NCBI RefSeq assembly: GCF_900460065.1
Contig: NZ_UAVD01000033.1
Coordinates: 62,001 to 126,000 of the forward strand
Length of the DNA: 64,000 nt
Origin: Streptomyces griseus
Lineage (GTDB): Bacteria > Actinomycetota > Actinomycetes > Streptomycetales > Streptomycetaceae
Direction of reading: 5' to 3'
Position 1 is the stretch's first letter. Every line of letters starts with the position of its first letter. A program made the translations under genes and the position numbers. The notes beneath the pieces were generated by a model, which made no database searches, was not told where the DNA came from, and saw only the letters and a program-made list of their open reading frames with translations. Positions 8,451-16,639 of this stretch are shown in pieces.

Positions 8451-9197
8451 ATGGAAGAAGTCGAAGTCGTCGTCGCCCATTCCGAACGTGCGACCCTGCG
8501 CGTCGGCGACGTGTTCCTGAAGGTCGACGCCGATCAGGCGCGTGTCGACGTCGAGGTGGAGGCGATGTCCCTCGCGCCGGTCCCGACCCCGCGGCTCCTG
8601 TGGCGCAAGCCGCCCGTGCTCGCGATCGCCGCAGTTCCGGGAAGAACGCTCGGGCGGCTCGGCGGGCCGTCGACCGGTTCGCCGGCGGCATGGGCCGCGG
8701 CGGGCGCCGCCGTCCGGAAGCTGCACGACGCCCCGCCGCCGCCCTGGCCCGGTAGGGCCGGCCGGAGCGCTGACGCGCTGGCGGCGGAGCTGGACGCCGC
8801 GTGCGCGTCGCTCGTGGCGGACGGGCTCCTGCCCGCCGACCTGGTCACCCGCAACCGCCGGGTCGCCGAGCCCGCGCTCCGGCCGTGGACTCCGGCGTTC
8901 ACACACGGCGACCTGCAGATCGCGCACGTCTTCCTCGACGGCGACGAGGTCACGGGCGTCATCGACTGGTCCGAGGCGGGCCGGGGCGATGCCCTGTACG
9001 ACCTCGCGACCTTCACGCTCGGACACGAGGAGCATCTCGACGACGTCCTCGCCGGCTACGGCGCCGCCGTCGACCTGGACGTGATCCACGCGTGGTGGTC
9101 GTTGCGAAGCCTGCTGGCGGTCCGCTGGCTGACCGAGCACGGCTTCGATCCGTTCGCGCCGGGCTGCGAGGTCGACGTGCTGAGATCCCGGATGTGA
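8451..9197 (+). CDS. APH-like phosphotransferase / kinase-fold protein
   Basis: 248 residues of the aminoglycoside-phosphotransferase superfamily. The Brenner-type motif reads FTHGDLQIAHVFLDG, followed by the metal-binding GVIDWSEAGRGDALYDLA. The catalytic Asp in HGD and the Asp of IDW are present, but the usual metal-binding Asn five residues after HGD is a His. The N-lobe is short (VGDVFLKVDADQ, with a Lys that could bind ATP). The family phosphorylates small molecules such as antibiotics, choline or sugars; the substrate is unknown. The gene is divergent to the AraC regulator, 201 bp apart. The ATG at 8451 has no strong ribosome binding site. Confidence 0.8.
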   Translation: MEEVEVVVAHSERATLRVGDVFLKVDADQARVDVEVEAMSLAPVPTPRLLWRKPPVLAIAAVPGRTLGRLGGPSTGSPAAWAAAGAAVRKLHDAPPPPWPGRAGRSADALAAELDAACASLVADGLLPADLVTRNRRVAEPALRPWTPAFTHGDLQIAHVFLDGDEVTGVIDWSEAGRGDALYDLATFTLGHEEHLDDVLAGYGAAVDLDVIHAWWSLRSLLAVRWLTEHGFDPFAPGCEVDVLRSRM

Positions 9198-9367
9198 GGC
9201 GACCGGCCCCCCTCGCCACGGAGTGGAACGACCGGGCCGCCGCCTTCGTCGCTCCACCGCTCCGGCGCGGCACCACGAATGGCGCCGGTATCCGAATGGT
9301 GCTGAGAATGTGGTGGGGGGTCGTGAGAGCCCGACCGGCGGCTCGGCCGGCGGGCGTGGAGGTGGGT

Positions 9368-10366
9368 ATGCCGAGGCCTTTGTGGACCGGTGCGATCAGC
9401 TTCGGCCTGGTCACCATCCCGGTGAAGGTCGTCTCCGCGACCCAGGACCACTCGATCCACTTCCGCCAGGTCCACCTGGAGGATCTCGGGCGGGTCCGCA
9501 CCCGGAAGGTCTGCGAACTGGACGGCGAAGCACTGTCGCAGGACGAGATCGGCAAGGGGTACGAGCTCTCCAAGGAGCAGACGGTGCCGATCACGGACGA
9601 GGAACTGGACCGGATTCCCCTGCCCACCGCGAAAGCCATCGAGATCGTCGCTTTCGTGGACGCCGGCAGCGTCGACCCCATCCGGATCAGCGACTCCTAC
9701 TACCTCGCGATCGACGGCAAGGTCGCCGAGAAGCCCTACACCCTGCTGCGCCGGGCGCTGGAGCGCTCGGACAAGGTGGCCGTCGCGAAGTTCGCCTGGC
9801 ACAACCGTGAGCGGCTGGGGCTGCTGCGGGTCAGGGAAGGGGCGATCGTGCTGCACTCGATGCGCTGGCCGGACGAGGTCCGCAGCCCCGAGTCCCTGGC
9901 CCCGCGCCAGGTCGAACTGGACGACGAGGAGATCGAGCGGGCCGTCCAGCTCACCGACACCATGGCTCTGGACAGCATCGCCGGGTTCCGGGACACCTAC
10001 CGGGACGCCCTGGAGGAACTGCTCACGGCGAAGTCGGAGGGCAGGGAGATTCCTCAGCCCGCCGAGGACGCGGAGCAGGAGGAGGGCAAGGTCGTGGACC
10101 TGATGGCCGCGCTGAACGCGTCGGTCGAGGCGGCGAGGGAGAGCCGCGGGGAGGACGGGGGAGGGGAGGCCACGGTGCATGAGATGCGGCCCCGGAAGAA
10201 GACCGCGCCGAGGAGGACGGCCTCGTCCGGGACTTCCGCCACCGGCCGGAAGAAGGCCGCCGCCTCCGGGAAGGCCGCCGGCCGGAAGGCGGGCGCCGGG
10301 AAGACGGCCGCGGCGAAGAAGACGACCGGAACCAAACGCACGGCGAGGAAGCGGAGCGCCTCCTGA
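9368..10366 (+). CDS. ku: Ku protein, non-homologous end joining
   Basis: 332 residues. The core starts at the conserved MPRPLWTGAISFGLVTIPVKV and covers about 1-255, the homodimeric Ku ring that binds double-strand ends and recruits the ligase. The C-terminal ~75 residues are an Ala/Lys/Arg/Thr-rich tail (KKTAPRRTASS, GRKKAAASGKAAG, AAKKTTGTKRTARKR), resembling histone-like tails seen on many Streptomyces Ku proteins and likely to bind DNA. The ATG at 9368 is chosen over upstream in-frame starts because of the conserved N-terminus. It is followed after 20 bp by the ATP-dependent ligase gene, the usual NHEJ pairing. Confidence 0.95.
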   Translation: MPRPLWTGAISFGLVTIPVKVVSATQDHSIHFRQVHLEDLGRVRTRKVCELDGEALSQDEIGKGYELSKEQTVPITDEELDRIPLPTAKAIEIVAFVDAGSVDPIRISDSYYLAIDGKVAEKPYTLLRRALERSDKVAVAKFAWHNRERLGLLRVREGAIVLHSMRWPDEVRSPESLAPRQVELDDEEIERAVQLTDTMALDSIAGFRDTYRDALEELLTAKSEGREIPQPAEDAEQEEGKVVDLMAALNASVEAARESRGEDGGGEATVHEMRPRKKTAPRRTASSGTSATGRKKAAASGKAAGRKAGAGKTAAAKKTTGTKRTARKRSAS

Positions 10367-10386
10367 CCGAGGACCGGGACGAACCC

Positions 10387-11349
10387 GTGGCGCGGCTGCC
10401 CCGCATCGCACCGATGCTCGCTACCCCCGGCCGGCTGCCGCCGCCCTCCGAGGACACCGCCTACGCGTACGAGGTGAAGCAGGACGGGCAGCGGTGCGTG
10501 GTCTACCTTCCCGGCGACGGGTCCGTACAACTGCGCTCCCGGTCCGGCGCCGACATCACCCCCGCCTATCCCGAGCTCGCGGGCCTGGGAACGGCGCTGG
10601 GCTCCCGCCCCGCCGTGCTGGACGGGGAGATCGTCGCCCCGGACGAGGAGGGGCGCGGCGACTTCCAGCGGCTCCAGTCCCGGATGGGACTGGCCGGATC
10701 TCCGGCCAGGGCGGCCCGCATGGCCGCGAAGACGCCCGTGCACCTGATGCTGTTCGACCTGGTGTTCCTCGGCACGGAACGGCTCACCCGCACCCCGTAC
10801 TCCGAACGCCGCGCCGTCCTGGAGTCCCTGGAGCTGGGCGGGCCCGCGTGGTCGACCCCGGCGGCGGTCGTCGGCCACGGGCGGCAGGCGCTGGAGATGA
10901 CACGGGCCGCCGGCTTCGAGGGCCTCGTCGCCAAGCGACGTACCTCCCTCTACGAGCCTGGTGTCCGCTCCCGGGCGTGGATCAAGATCCGGCACGTACG
11001 GACCGAGGACGTCGTCGTCGGCGGCTGGCTGCCCGGCCACGGCCGCCTCACCTCGCTGCCCGGCGCCCTCCTCATGGGCCGCCCGGCCCCCGGCGGGGGA
11101 CTGCGCTACGTCGGCGGCGTGGGCACCGGCTGGAGCGACGACGAACGCACCACCCTCGGGGCCCTCCTCCACGCCTCGGCGACCGACACCTGCCCGTTCA
11201 CCGAGCGGCCCGCGGTGACCGGCGCCCGGTGGGTGGAGCCCCGGCTGGTGGGAGAGGTCCGCTACGCGACCCGCACCAGGGCCGGACGGCTGCGCCAGCC
11301 CTCCTGGCACCGCCTGCGCCCCGACCTCACCCCCGATGACCTCCGCTGA
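10387..11349 (+). CDS. ATP-dependent DNA ligase (LigD ligase-domain type)
   Basis: 320 residues with adenylation and OB-fold domains only. The nucleotidyl-transfer motif I is EVKQDGQR (K31); motif III-like VHLMLFDLVFL, motif IV-like FEGLVAKRRTSLYEPG and motif V AWIKIRH are visible, and the OB fold follows (EDVVVGGWLPG, RYVGGVGTGW). The polymerase/primase and phosphoesterase domains of full LigD are absent, so this is a stand-alone ligase. Its position 20 bp after ku indicates a role in end joining. The start is GTG at 10387. Confidence 0.92.
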   Translation: MARLPRIAPMLATPGRLPPPSEDTAYAYEVKQDGQRCVVYLPGDGSVQLRSRSGADITPAYPELAGLGTALGSRPAVLDGEIVAPDEEGRGDFQRLQSRMGLAGSPARAARMAAKTPVHLMLFDLVFLGTERLTRTPYSERRAVLESLELGGPAWSTPAAVVGHGRQALEMTRAAGFEGLVAKRRTSLYEPGVRSRAWIKIRHVRTEDVVVGGWLPGHGRLTSLPGALLMGRPAPGGGLRYVGGVGTGWSDDERTTLGALLHASATDTCPFTERPAVTGARWVEPRLVGEVRYATRTRAGRLRQPSWHRLRPDLTPDDLR

Positions 11350-11907
11350 GCCGCGGAGGGGCCGAACGGGGCCGGGGCGTCGGCACGTGCGGCGTCGAGC
11401 GGGGTGGCCGTCGTGACGGTTGCCGGTTCCCGCCCGGGTTGGCCTCGACGGCTGCTTCGCGCCCAGGCCGCTTCCTCTGCCCGGCCCTGCCCCGTCGCGG
11501 AACGTCTGGCTTGAATTATTCGAACGTTCGAGCGAATATCGAAGAGTGTGGACAGGTTCGCAGGTGGTCGAGGGGTGAGGTGTGGTGGTCGGCGCGGTGG
11601 CGCCCCCGCTTCCCGGTCCGTCGGCCCGCTGTTCGGGAGGATGCGAATCCGGCCACCCGGCTGGTGGAGGGTGATCAGGGGCCGCGTGCGGTCCACGTGC
11701 TCGCCACGCCGCCGGAGTCGGTGCCGGCGCCCCGTCGTGCCGGCTCCACGTGATCAACCTGCACCCCTCGGGGGGCAGGTTCTCGCCACTCAAGATCGGT
11801 TGGCTGAAACTGTTCTATCGAACTATTGTGCTAATGGATGGATTGCAGCGTCCTGGTCGCAGGACGACGGAGAGCAGGGGGTGCCAGAGCAGATTCGGAG
11901 GTGCGCG
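11350..11907. other. 558-bp region between ligase gene and dnaE2
   Basis: No secure gene. A 57-codon frame from GTG 11580 to 11753 (VWWSARWRPRF...) has a possible GAGGGGTGAG ribosome site but no recognisable family. The region holds an AT-rich patch with the palindrome TCGAACGTTCGA (11520-11531) and, closer to dnaE2, a LexA-box-like element at 11818-11833. Confidence 0.4.
11818..11833. promoter_or_regulatory. Candidate LexA (SOS) box upstream of dnaE2
   Basis: TCGAAC-TATT-GTGCTA has a perfect left half of the actinobacterial SOS box TCGAAC-N4-GTTCGA and a degenerate right half (GT, C and A match). It is about 75 bp before the dnaE2 start and is AT-rich relative to its surroundings, as expected of a promoter. 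DnaE2 genes are DNA-damage-induced in several actinobacteria. Confidence 0.4.
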
Positions 11908-14900
11908 ATGGGTGTTTTCACGCATCTCCACGTCGCTTCCGGGTTCTCCGCCCGCTACGGGGCCTCCCATCCGCAGGACCTGGTGCGCCGGGCGGCGGAG
12001 CTCGGCATGGGCGCGCTCGCGCTGACCGACCGGGACAGCGTCACCGGCGCCGTGCGGCACGCGAAGGCGTGTCTGAGCGCCGGGGTACGCCCGATCTTCG
12101 GGGTGGATCTCGCCGTCCCCGCGTTCGACTCGGCAAGGGCGCCCCACCGCCCGCGCACACCGGTCCGCGGCGGTGGGCACGTGACGGAGCCGCGCCTGAG
12201 AATCACCCTGCTGGCGGGCTCCGTGCACGGGTGGGCGCGTATCTGCCGTCTGGTCTCCGCGGCCCACGCACATCCCGTCGACGGCTTTCCGGTCGCCTCG
12301 TGGGAGGCGCTGCGGGAGGGCCTGGGCGAGGATGTGGTGGCGATCCTCGGCCCCACCTCCGAGCCCGTACGCGCGCTGGCCGCCGGGCGGCCGGACATCG
12401 CGGAGAAGCTGCTCGTCCCGTGGCGGGAGATCGCGGGCGAAGGGCTCCTCCGGCTGGAGGCGGTCGCCTACGGCCTGTCCGGGCTGGGCGCGGGATCGGT
12501 GCGGCTGGCCGCGCACACCCTTGCTCTGGGCGACCGGCTCGGCGTCCCGACGGTGCTCACCAACGCGGTGCGGTACGAGCGACGCGAGCAGCACCGCCTG
12601 GCCGACGTGCTGGACGCCGCCCGGCTGCTGCGTCCGGTCCCGCGGCGCGGACCGCTCGACCCGGGCGAGCGGTATCTGAAGTCCGGAGCCGAGATGGCCG
12701 AGGTGGCGGAGCGGGTGGCCGCGGCCGCGAGCGCCCCGGCCGGCCGGGGGCGGCGTCTGATCGAGGAGACGGCGGCCACCGCCGAGCAGTGCGCGGTCGA
12801 TCCGGTGCGCGACCTGGGCCTGGGGCGGGCGCACTTCCCCGAGCCGCACGTGGTGGGGGCCGGCACCCGGCCGGGGGACGGGATGCGGTTGCTTCGCCAG
12901 CGCAGCGAGGCCGGGATGACCGCCCGCGGCCTCGACCGGGACGTACGGGCGATGGACCGGCTCGGCTACGAGCTCGGGGTGATCGAACGCCTCGGATACG
13001 AGGCGTACTTCCTCGCGGTGGCCCAGGTCGTCGCGGACGTGCGGTCCATGGGGATCCGGGTCGCCGCCCGCGGCTCCGGTGCCGGGTCCATGGTCAACCA
13101 CAGCCTCTTCATCGCCACGGCCGACCCGCTCTCGCACCGGCTCCTGTTCGAACGCTTCCTCAGCGAGCGCCGCACCGCCCTGCCGGACATCGACCTCGAT
13201 GTCGAGTCCGACCGACGCCTGGAGGTCTACGACCGGATCTTCGAACGGTTCGGCTCCGAGCGCGTGGCGGTCACCGGGATGCCGGAGACCTACCGCGCCC
13301 GTCACGCCCTGCGCGACACGGGGCTCGCGCTCGGGATCCGACCCCAGACCGTCGACAGGATCGCCAAGAGCTTTCCGCACATCCGCGCGTGCGACATCGG
13401 CTCCGCGCTGTCCGAACTGCCCGAACTGCGGCAACTCGCGGCCGAGGCCGACCAGTACGGCCCGCTGTGGGAGCTGGCCGAGGGCCTGGACGCCCTGCCG
13501 CGCGGCTTCGCCATGCACCCGTGCGGCGTGATCCTCTCCGACGCGAGCCTGCTCGGTCGCCTCCCGGTGCAGCCCGCCCCGGGAGGCGCGTACCCGACGG
13601 TGCAGGCGGACAAGCACGACGTCGAGGACCTCGGCCTGCTGAAGCTCGACGTCCTCGGCGTACGCATGCAGTCGGCGATGGCGCACGCGGTCGCCGAGAT
13701 CCGTCGCACCACCGGCCGGCACATCGACCTCGACAGCCCCGACCACGTCGACCTCGCCGATGAGCCCACCTTCGAACTGATCCGCAGCACCAAGGTGCTG
13801 GGCTGCTTCCAGCTGGAGAGCTCGGGGCAGCAGGACCTCATCGCGCGGCTCCAGCCGCGGCACATGCAGGACGTGATCGCCGACATCAGCCTCTTCAGGC
13901 CCGGGCCCGTCGCCGGGGGCATGCCCGCGAGGTTCATCGCCGCCCGTCACGGGATCGAGGAGCCCCGTTATCCCCACCCCGACCTCGTGCCGATCATGGA
14001 TGACACGTACGGGGTGGTGATCTGGCACGAGCAGATCATGATGATCCTGGCCACGATGACCGGCTGCGACCGTGCCGCCGCGGACGTCGCCCGCCGCGCC
14101 CTCGCCGACGCCGGGCGGCTGCCGAAGGTGGAGGTGTGGTTTCGCCGCTGCGCCGGCGAGCGCGGTTACACCCCGGACGTGATCGATGAGGTCTGGGACA
14201 TCGTCAAGGAGTTCGGGGCGTACGGATTCTGCCGCGCGCACGCCGTGGCCTTCGCGGTCCCGGCCGTCCAGTCGGCGTGGCTCAAGACGCACCACCCCGC
14301 GGCGTTCTTCGCCGGGCTGCTCCAGCACGATCCCGGCATGTGGGCGCCCCGCGTCCTGGTCCAGGACGCGAAGCAGTTCGGCGTGGCGATCCTGCCGGTC
14401 GACGTCAACACCTCCCGCGGCGCACACAGCGTCGAGCCGACGGCGGACGGCTGGGGCGTACGGCTCGCGCTGTCCACGGTGCGCGGAATCACCGAGGCGG
14501 AGAGCGCCCGCATCGAAGCCGGGCAGCCGTACACCGGACTGCAGGACCTGTGGCTGCGCGCCCGCCCGTCCCTGCCTCTCGTCCAACGCCTCATCAGGAT
14601 CGGAGCCCTCGCTCCGCTGCAAGGCCGGCTGACCCGGCGGGATCTGCTGTTGCAGGCCACCGAACTGCACCGCTCCGCACGCAACCGGACCGCGATCGAC
14701 GGCCAACTGCCGCTCGGCGACGAGACGCACGCGGGCGAGCCGGCCGGGCTGCCCGAGATGACCGGCCGCGACGTGATGAGCGCCGAGATCGACGTGCTCT
14801 CCATCGACGTCAGCCGCCATCTGCTCGAACACCACCACCGCCTGCTCGCCGAGCTCGGCGCGACCGACGCCCGTCACCTGCAGGCGATGCGCCGCGGGGA

Positions 14901-15375
14901 GCAGGTGCTGGTCGCCGGCGTGCGGGCATCGACCCAGACACCGCCGATCCCGTCCGGCAAGAGGGTCATCTTCGTGACCCTGGAGGACGGCTCCGGCCTC
15001 GTGGACCTCGCGTTCTTCGAGGACTCCCACGACGCCTGCGCGCACACGGTCTTCCACTCCGGCCTGCTCCTGGTCCGCGGAGTCGTCGAGGAACGCGGCC
15101 CCCGGCGCACCGTGGTCGGGCAGATGGCCTGGGACCTGGAGGAAGTCGCCACCACCCGCCGCGACCTGGGCCCCGAGGCCGCCCTCGGCCTGCTCGGCCG
15201 CACCGCACCCGCCCCCACACCTGCCCGCGGTGACGGCGCGCCGGGTCCGGGCCGGACGCTCGAAGACGGAACGGCCGGGGCGAAGCTCAACGCCTGGAGC
15301 GATCTGCGGCCCGCCGGATCCCGCTCCGCCGACCTGCGGCGCCTGGGACATCGCTCGCCCGGATCGGCGGGGTGA
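11908..15375 (+). CDS. dnaE2: Error-prone DNA polymerase III alpha subunit DnaE2
   Basis: 1155 residues. It opens with a PHP domain (VFTHLHVASGFSARYG, with the HLH metal motif at 6-8). The palm carries RGSGAGSMVNH and the catalytic triad PDIDLDVESDRR (D427, D429, D431). Later come LLKLDVLGVRMQSAM, FQLESSGQQDLI, the fingers and beta-binding region, and a C-terminal OB fold (VFVTLEDGSG-like segment IFVTLEDGSGLVDLAFFE). DnaE2 enzymes copy damaged DNA and cause induced mutation together with ImuA'/ImuB-type helpers. The start at 11908 is chosen because CGGAGG lies five bases upstream. It overlaps the next gene by 4 bp (GTGA). Confidence 0.93.
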   Translation: MGVFTHLHVASGFSARYGASHPQDLVRRAAELGMGALALTDRDSVTGAVRHAKACLSAGVRPIFGVDLAVPAFDSARAPHRPRTPVRGGGHVTEPRLRITLLAGSVHGWARICRLVSAAHAHPVDGFPVASWEALREGLGEDVVAILGPTSEPVRALAAGRPDIAEKLLVPWREIAGEGLLRLEAVAYGLSGLGAGSVRLAAHTLALGDRLGVPTVLTNAVRYERREQHRLADVLDAARLLRPVPRRGPLDPGERYLKSGAEMAEVAERVAAAASAPAGRGRRLIEETAATAEQCAVDPVRDLGLGRAHFPEPHVVGAGTRPGDGMRLLRQRSEAGMTARGLDRDVRAMDRLGYELGVIERLGYEAYFLAVAQVVADVRSMGIRVAARGSGAGSMVNHSLFIATADPLSHRLLFERFLSERRTALPDIDLDVESDRRLEVYDRIFERFGSERVAVTGMPETYRARHALRDTGLALGIRPQTVDRIAKSFPHIRACDIGSALSELPELRQLAAEADQYGPLWELAEGLDALPRGFAMHPCGVILSDASLLGRLPVQPAPGGAYPTVQADKHDVEDLGLLKLDVLGVRMQSAMAHAVAEIRRTTGRHIDLDSPDHVDLADEPTFELIRSTKVLGCFQLESSGQQDLIARLQPRHMQDVIADISLFRPGPVAGGMPARFIAARHGIEEPRYPHPDLVPIMDDTYGVVIWHEQIMMILATMTGCDRAAADVARRALADAGRLPKVEVWFRRCAGERGYTPDVIDEVWDIVKEFGAYGFCRAHAVAFAVPAVQSAWLKTHHPAAFFAGLLQHDPGMWAPRVLVQDAKQFGVAILPVDVNTSRGAHSVEPTADGWGVRLALSTVRGITEAESARIEAGQPYTGLQDLWLRARPSLPLVQRLIRIGALAPLQGRLTRRDLLLQATELHRSARNRTAIDGQLPLGDETHAGEPAGLPEMTGRDVMSAEIDVLSIDVSRHLLEHHHRLLAELGATDARHLQAMRRGEQVLVAGVRASTQTPPIPSGKRVIFVTLEDGSGLVDLAFFEDSHDACAHTVFHSGLLLVRGVVEERGPRRTVVGQMAWDLEEVATTRRDLGPEAALGLLGRTAPAPTPARGDGAPGPGRTLEDGTAGAKLNAWSDLRPAGSRSADLRRLGHRSPGSAG

Positions 15376-16379
15376 GCGCCGTGACCACCCGAGCCCGGAG
15401 CGTCCTGCGCGTCCAGCTCCACGGCCTCGGCCCGGCCGGACAGGAGAGGTACGAGCAGGCCCTCGCGCTGCTGCGTGACCTCACCCCGCTGGTGCAGGCA
15501 CTCCCGCCGGACGCCGCCGACCTCGATGTCACCGGTGCCCTGCGGTTCTTCGACCGGGACACGGGCGGTCTTGCGGCCATGGCCGCGCTCCGCCTGGCCG
15601 CGCACCTCGGGCTGCGCGCGACGATCGGCGCCGGCCCGAACCGGATGCTGGCCGCGATGGCGGCCGACGCGAGCGCTCCCGGTCAGGTCACCGTCGTCGC
15701 CCCGGACCCCGGGGCGGTCGCCGCGTTCCTCCGTCCCAAGCCGCTCGACGCCCTCCACGGGGTCGGCCCGGCCACCGCCCGTACGCTCGGGGAGTACGGG
15801 CTCCACCGCGTCGGCGACCTTCTCGACGTTCCGCTGCTGACGCTCCAGCGCATCCTCGGCAGGGCCACGGCCCTGACGCTGTCGCAACGGGCCCGCGGTC
15901 TGGACCCGCGCCCGGTCACCTCCGACGCGGCGCCCAGGTCCACCGGTTTCTCCCACGAGTTCGGTCACGACGAGCTCGACCCCGCCGCACACCGCCGGGC
16001 CCTGCTCGACCTCTGCGAACGTCTCGGGCTGCGGCTGCGCACCACCGGCCAGGTCGCCGTGCGGCTCGCGCTGAACATCTCGTACGCCGACGGCGCGACG
16101 ACCCAGCGCTCGCGCACGCTGGAGGAGTACACCGCTCACACCCCGGCACTCAGCACTGCCGCGTACGACCTGTACTCCCGCTTCGGGCTGCAGCGCGCCC
16201 GGGTCCGTACGATCACCGTTCGCGCGGAACTCACCGATGCCCGGTACGCCGTCCAGCAGTTGCTCCTGGACCCGGCGGACGGCAAACGGCGCCGCATCGA
16301 GCAAGCAGCCGACCGGGCGCGGACCCGCTTCGGCGATCAGGCGATCCGCCCGGGAACCCTCGCCCGGCCGCGGCGGTGA
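15372..16379 (+). CDS. Y-family polymerase-like protein, ImuB/DinP type, lacking catalytic residues
   Basis: 335 residues, translationally coupled to dnaE2. The sequence aligns with Y-family polymerases from the palm onward: YEQALALLRDLTPLVQALPP, then LDVTGALRFF, then an HhH-type thumb segment (LDALHGVGPATARTLGEYGLHRVGDL) and a little-finger domain. The first ~70 residues of an active enzyme, with the Asp of HVDMDaFfa, are missing. The usual S-[IL]-D-E motif is PPDAAD, so the Glu is lost. It is therefore probably not a polymerase but an ImuB-like adaptor for DnaE2. No ImuA'-like RecA-fold gene is seen beside it. The gene ends in a hairpin that overlaps the stop codon. Confidence 0.82.
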   Translation: MSAVTTRARSVLRVQLHGLGPAGQERYEQALALLRDLTPLVQALPPDAADLDVTGALRFFDRDTGGLAAMAALRLAAHLGLRATIGAGPNRMLAAMAADASAPGQVTVVAPDPGAVAAFLRPKPLDALHGVGPATARTLGEYGLHRVGDLLDVPLLTLQRILGRATALTLSQRARGLDPRPVTSDAAPRSTGFSHEFGHDELDPAAHRRALLDLCERLGLRLRTTGQVAVRLALNISYADGATTQRSRTLEEYTAHTPALSTAAYDLYSRFGLQRARVRTITVRAELTDARYAVQQLLLDPADGKRRRIEQAADRARTRFGDQAIRPGTLARPRR

Positions 16380-16387
16380 CCGCGGCC
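16366..16387 (+). terminator. Hairpin at the end of the dnaE2 operon
   Basis: GGCCGCGG (16366-16373) pairs with CCGCGGCC (16380-16387); the loop contains the TGA stop codon of the Y-family-like gene. Confidence 0.5.
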
Positions 16388-16639
16388 CTCCGGCCGATCC
16401 GGCGGCGGCCGGAGCCGAACCGTCGGACCACGGGGACCGGGAGGGCGGGCCAGTGCCACCGGCTGATCGCGCACCCGCCCGCCGGGCGGGAGTTCACGAG
16501 CACCTGCCGGACGGACCGGACGCGCTTTTCCGTTCATGATCATCAGATGTGGTGAACCTCCGGGCTCCCAGGGGTGATACATCCATTTCGCCCACCATGA
16601 TGAGGTCGTCCCGCCCCGCTTCCCCTCAGGAGTACGACG

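Noticed and set aside
11520..11531. Palindrome TCGAACGTTCGA considered as a LexA box
   Set aside because: The halves are right, but the 4-nt spacer required between GAAC and GTTC is missing, and it is nearly 400 bp from the dnaE2 start.
11580..11753. 57-codon frame upstream of dnaE2 starting at GTG
   Set aside because: No family is recognised and the codon bias is not convincing; mentioned only as a possibility in the intergenic entry.
11815..15351. Long minus-strand frame opposite dnaE2
   Set aside because: No domain is seen and the plus strand encodes all DnaE2 motifs.
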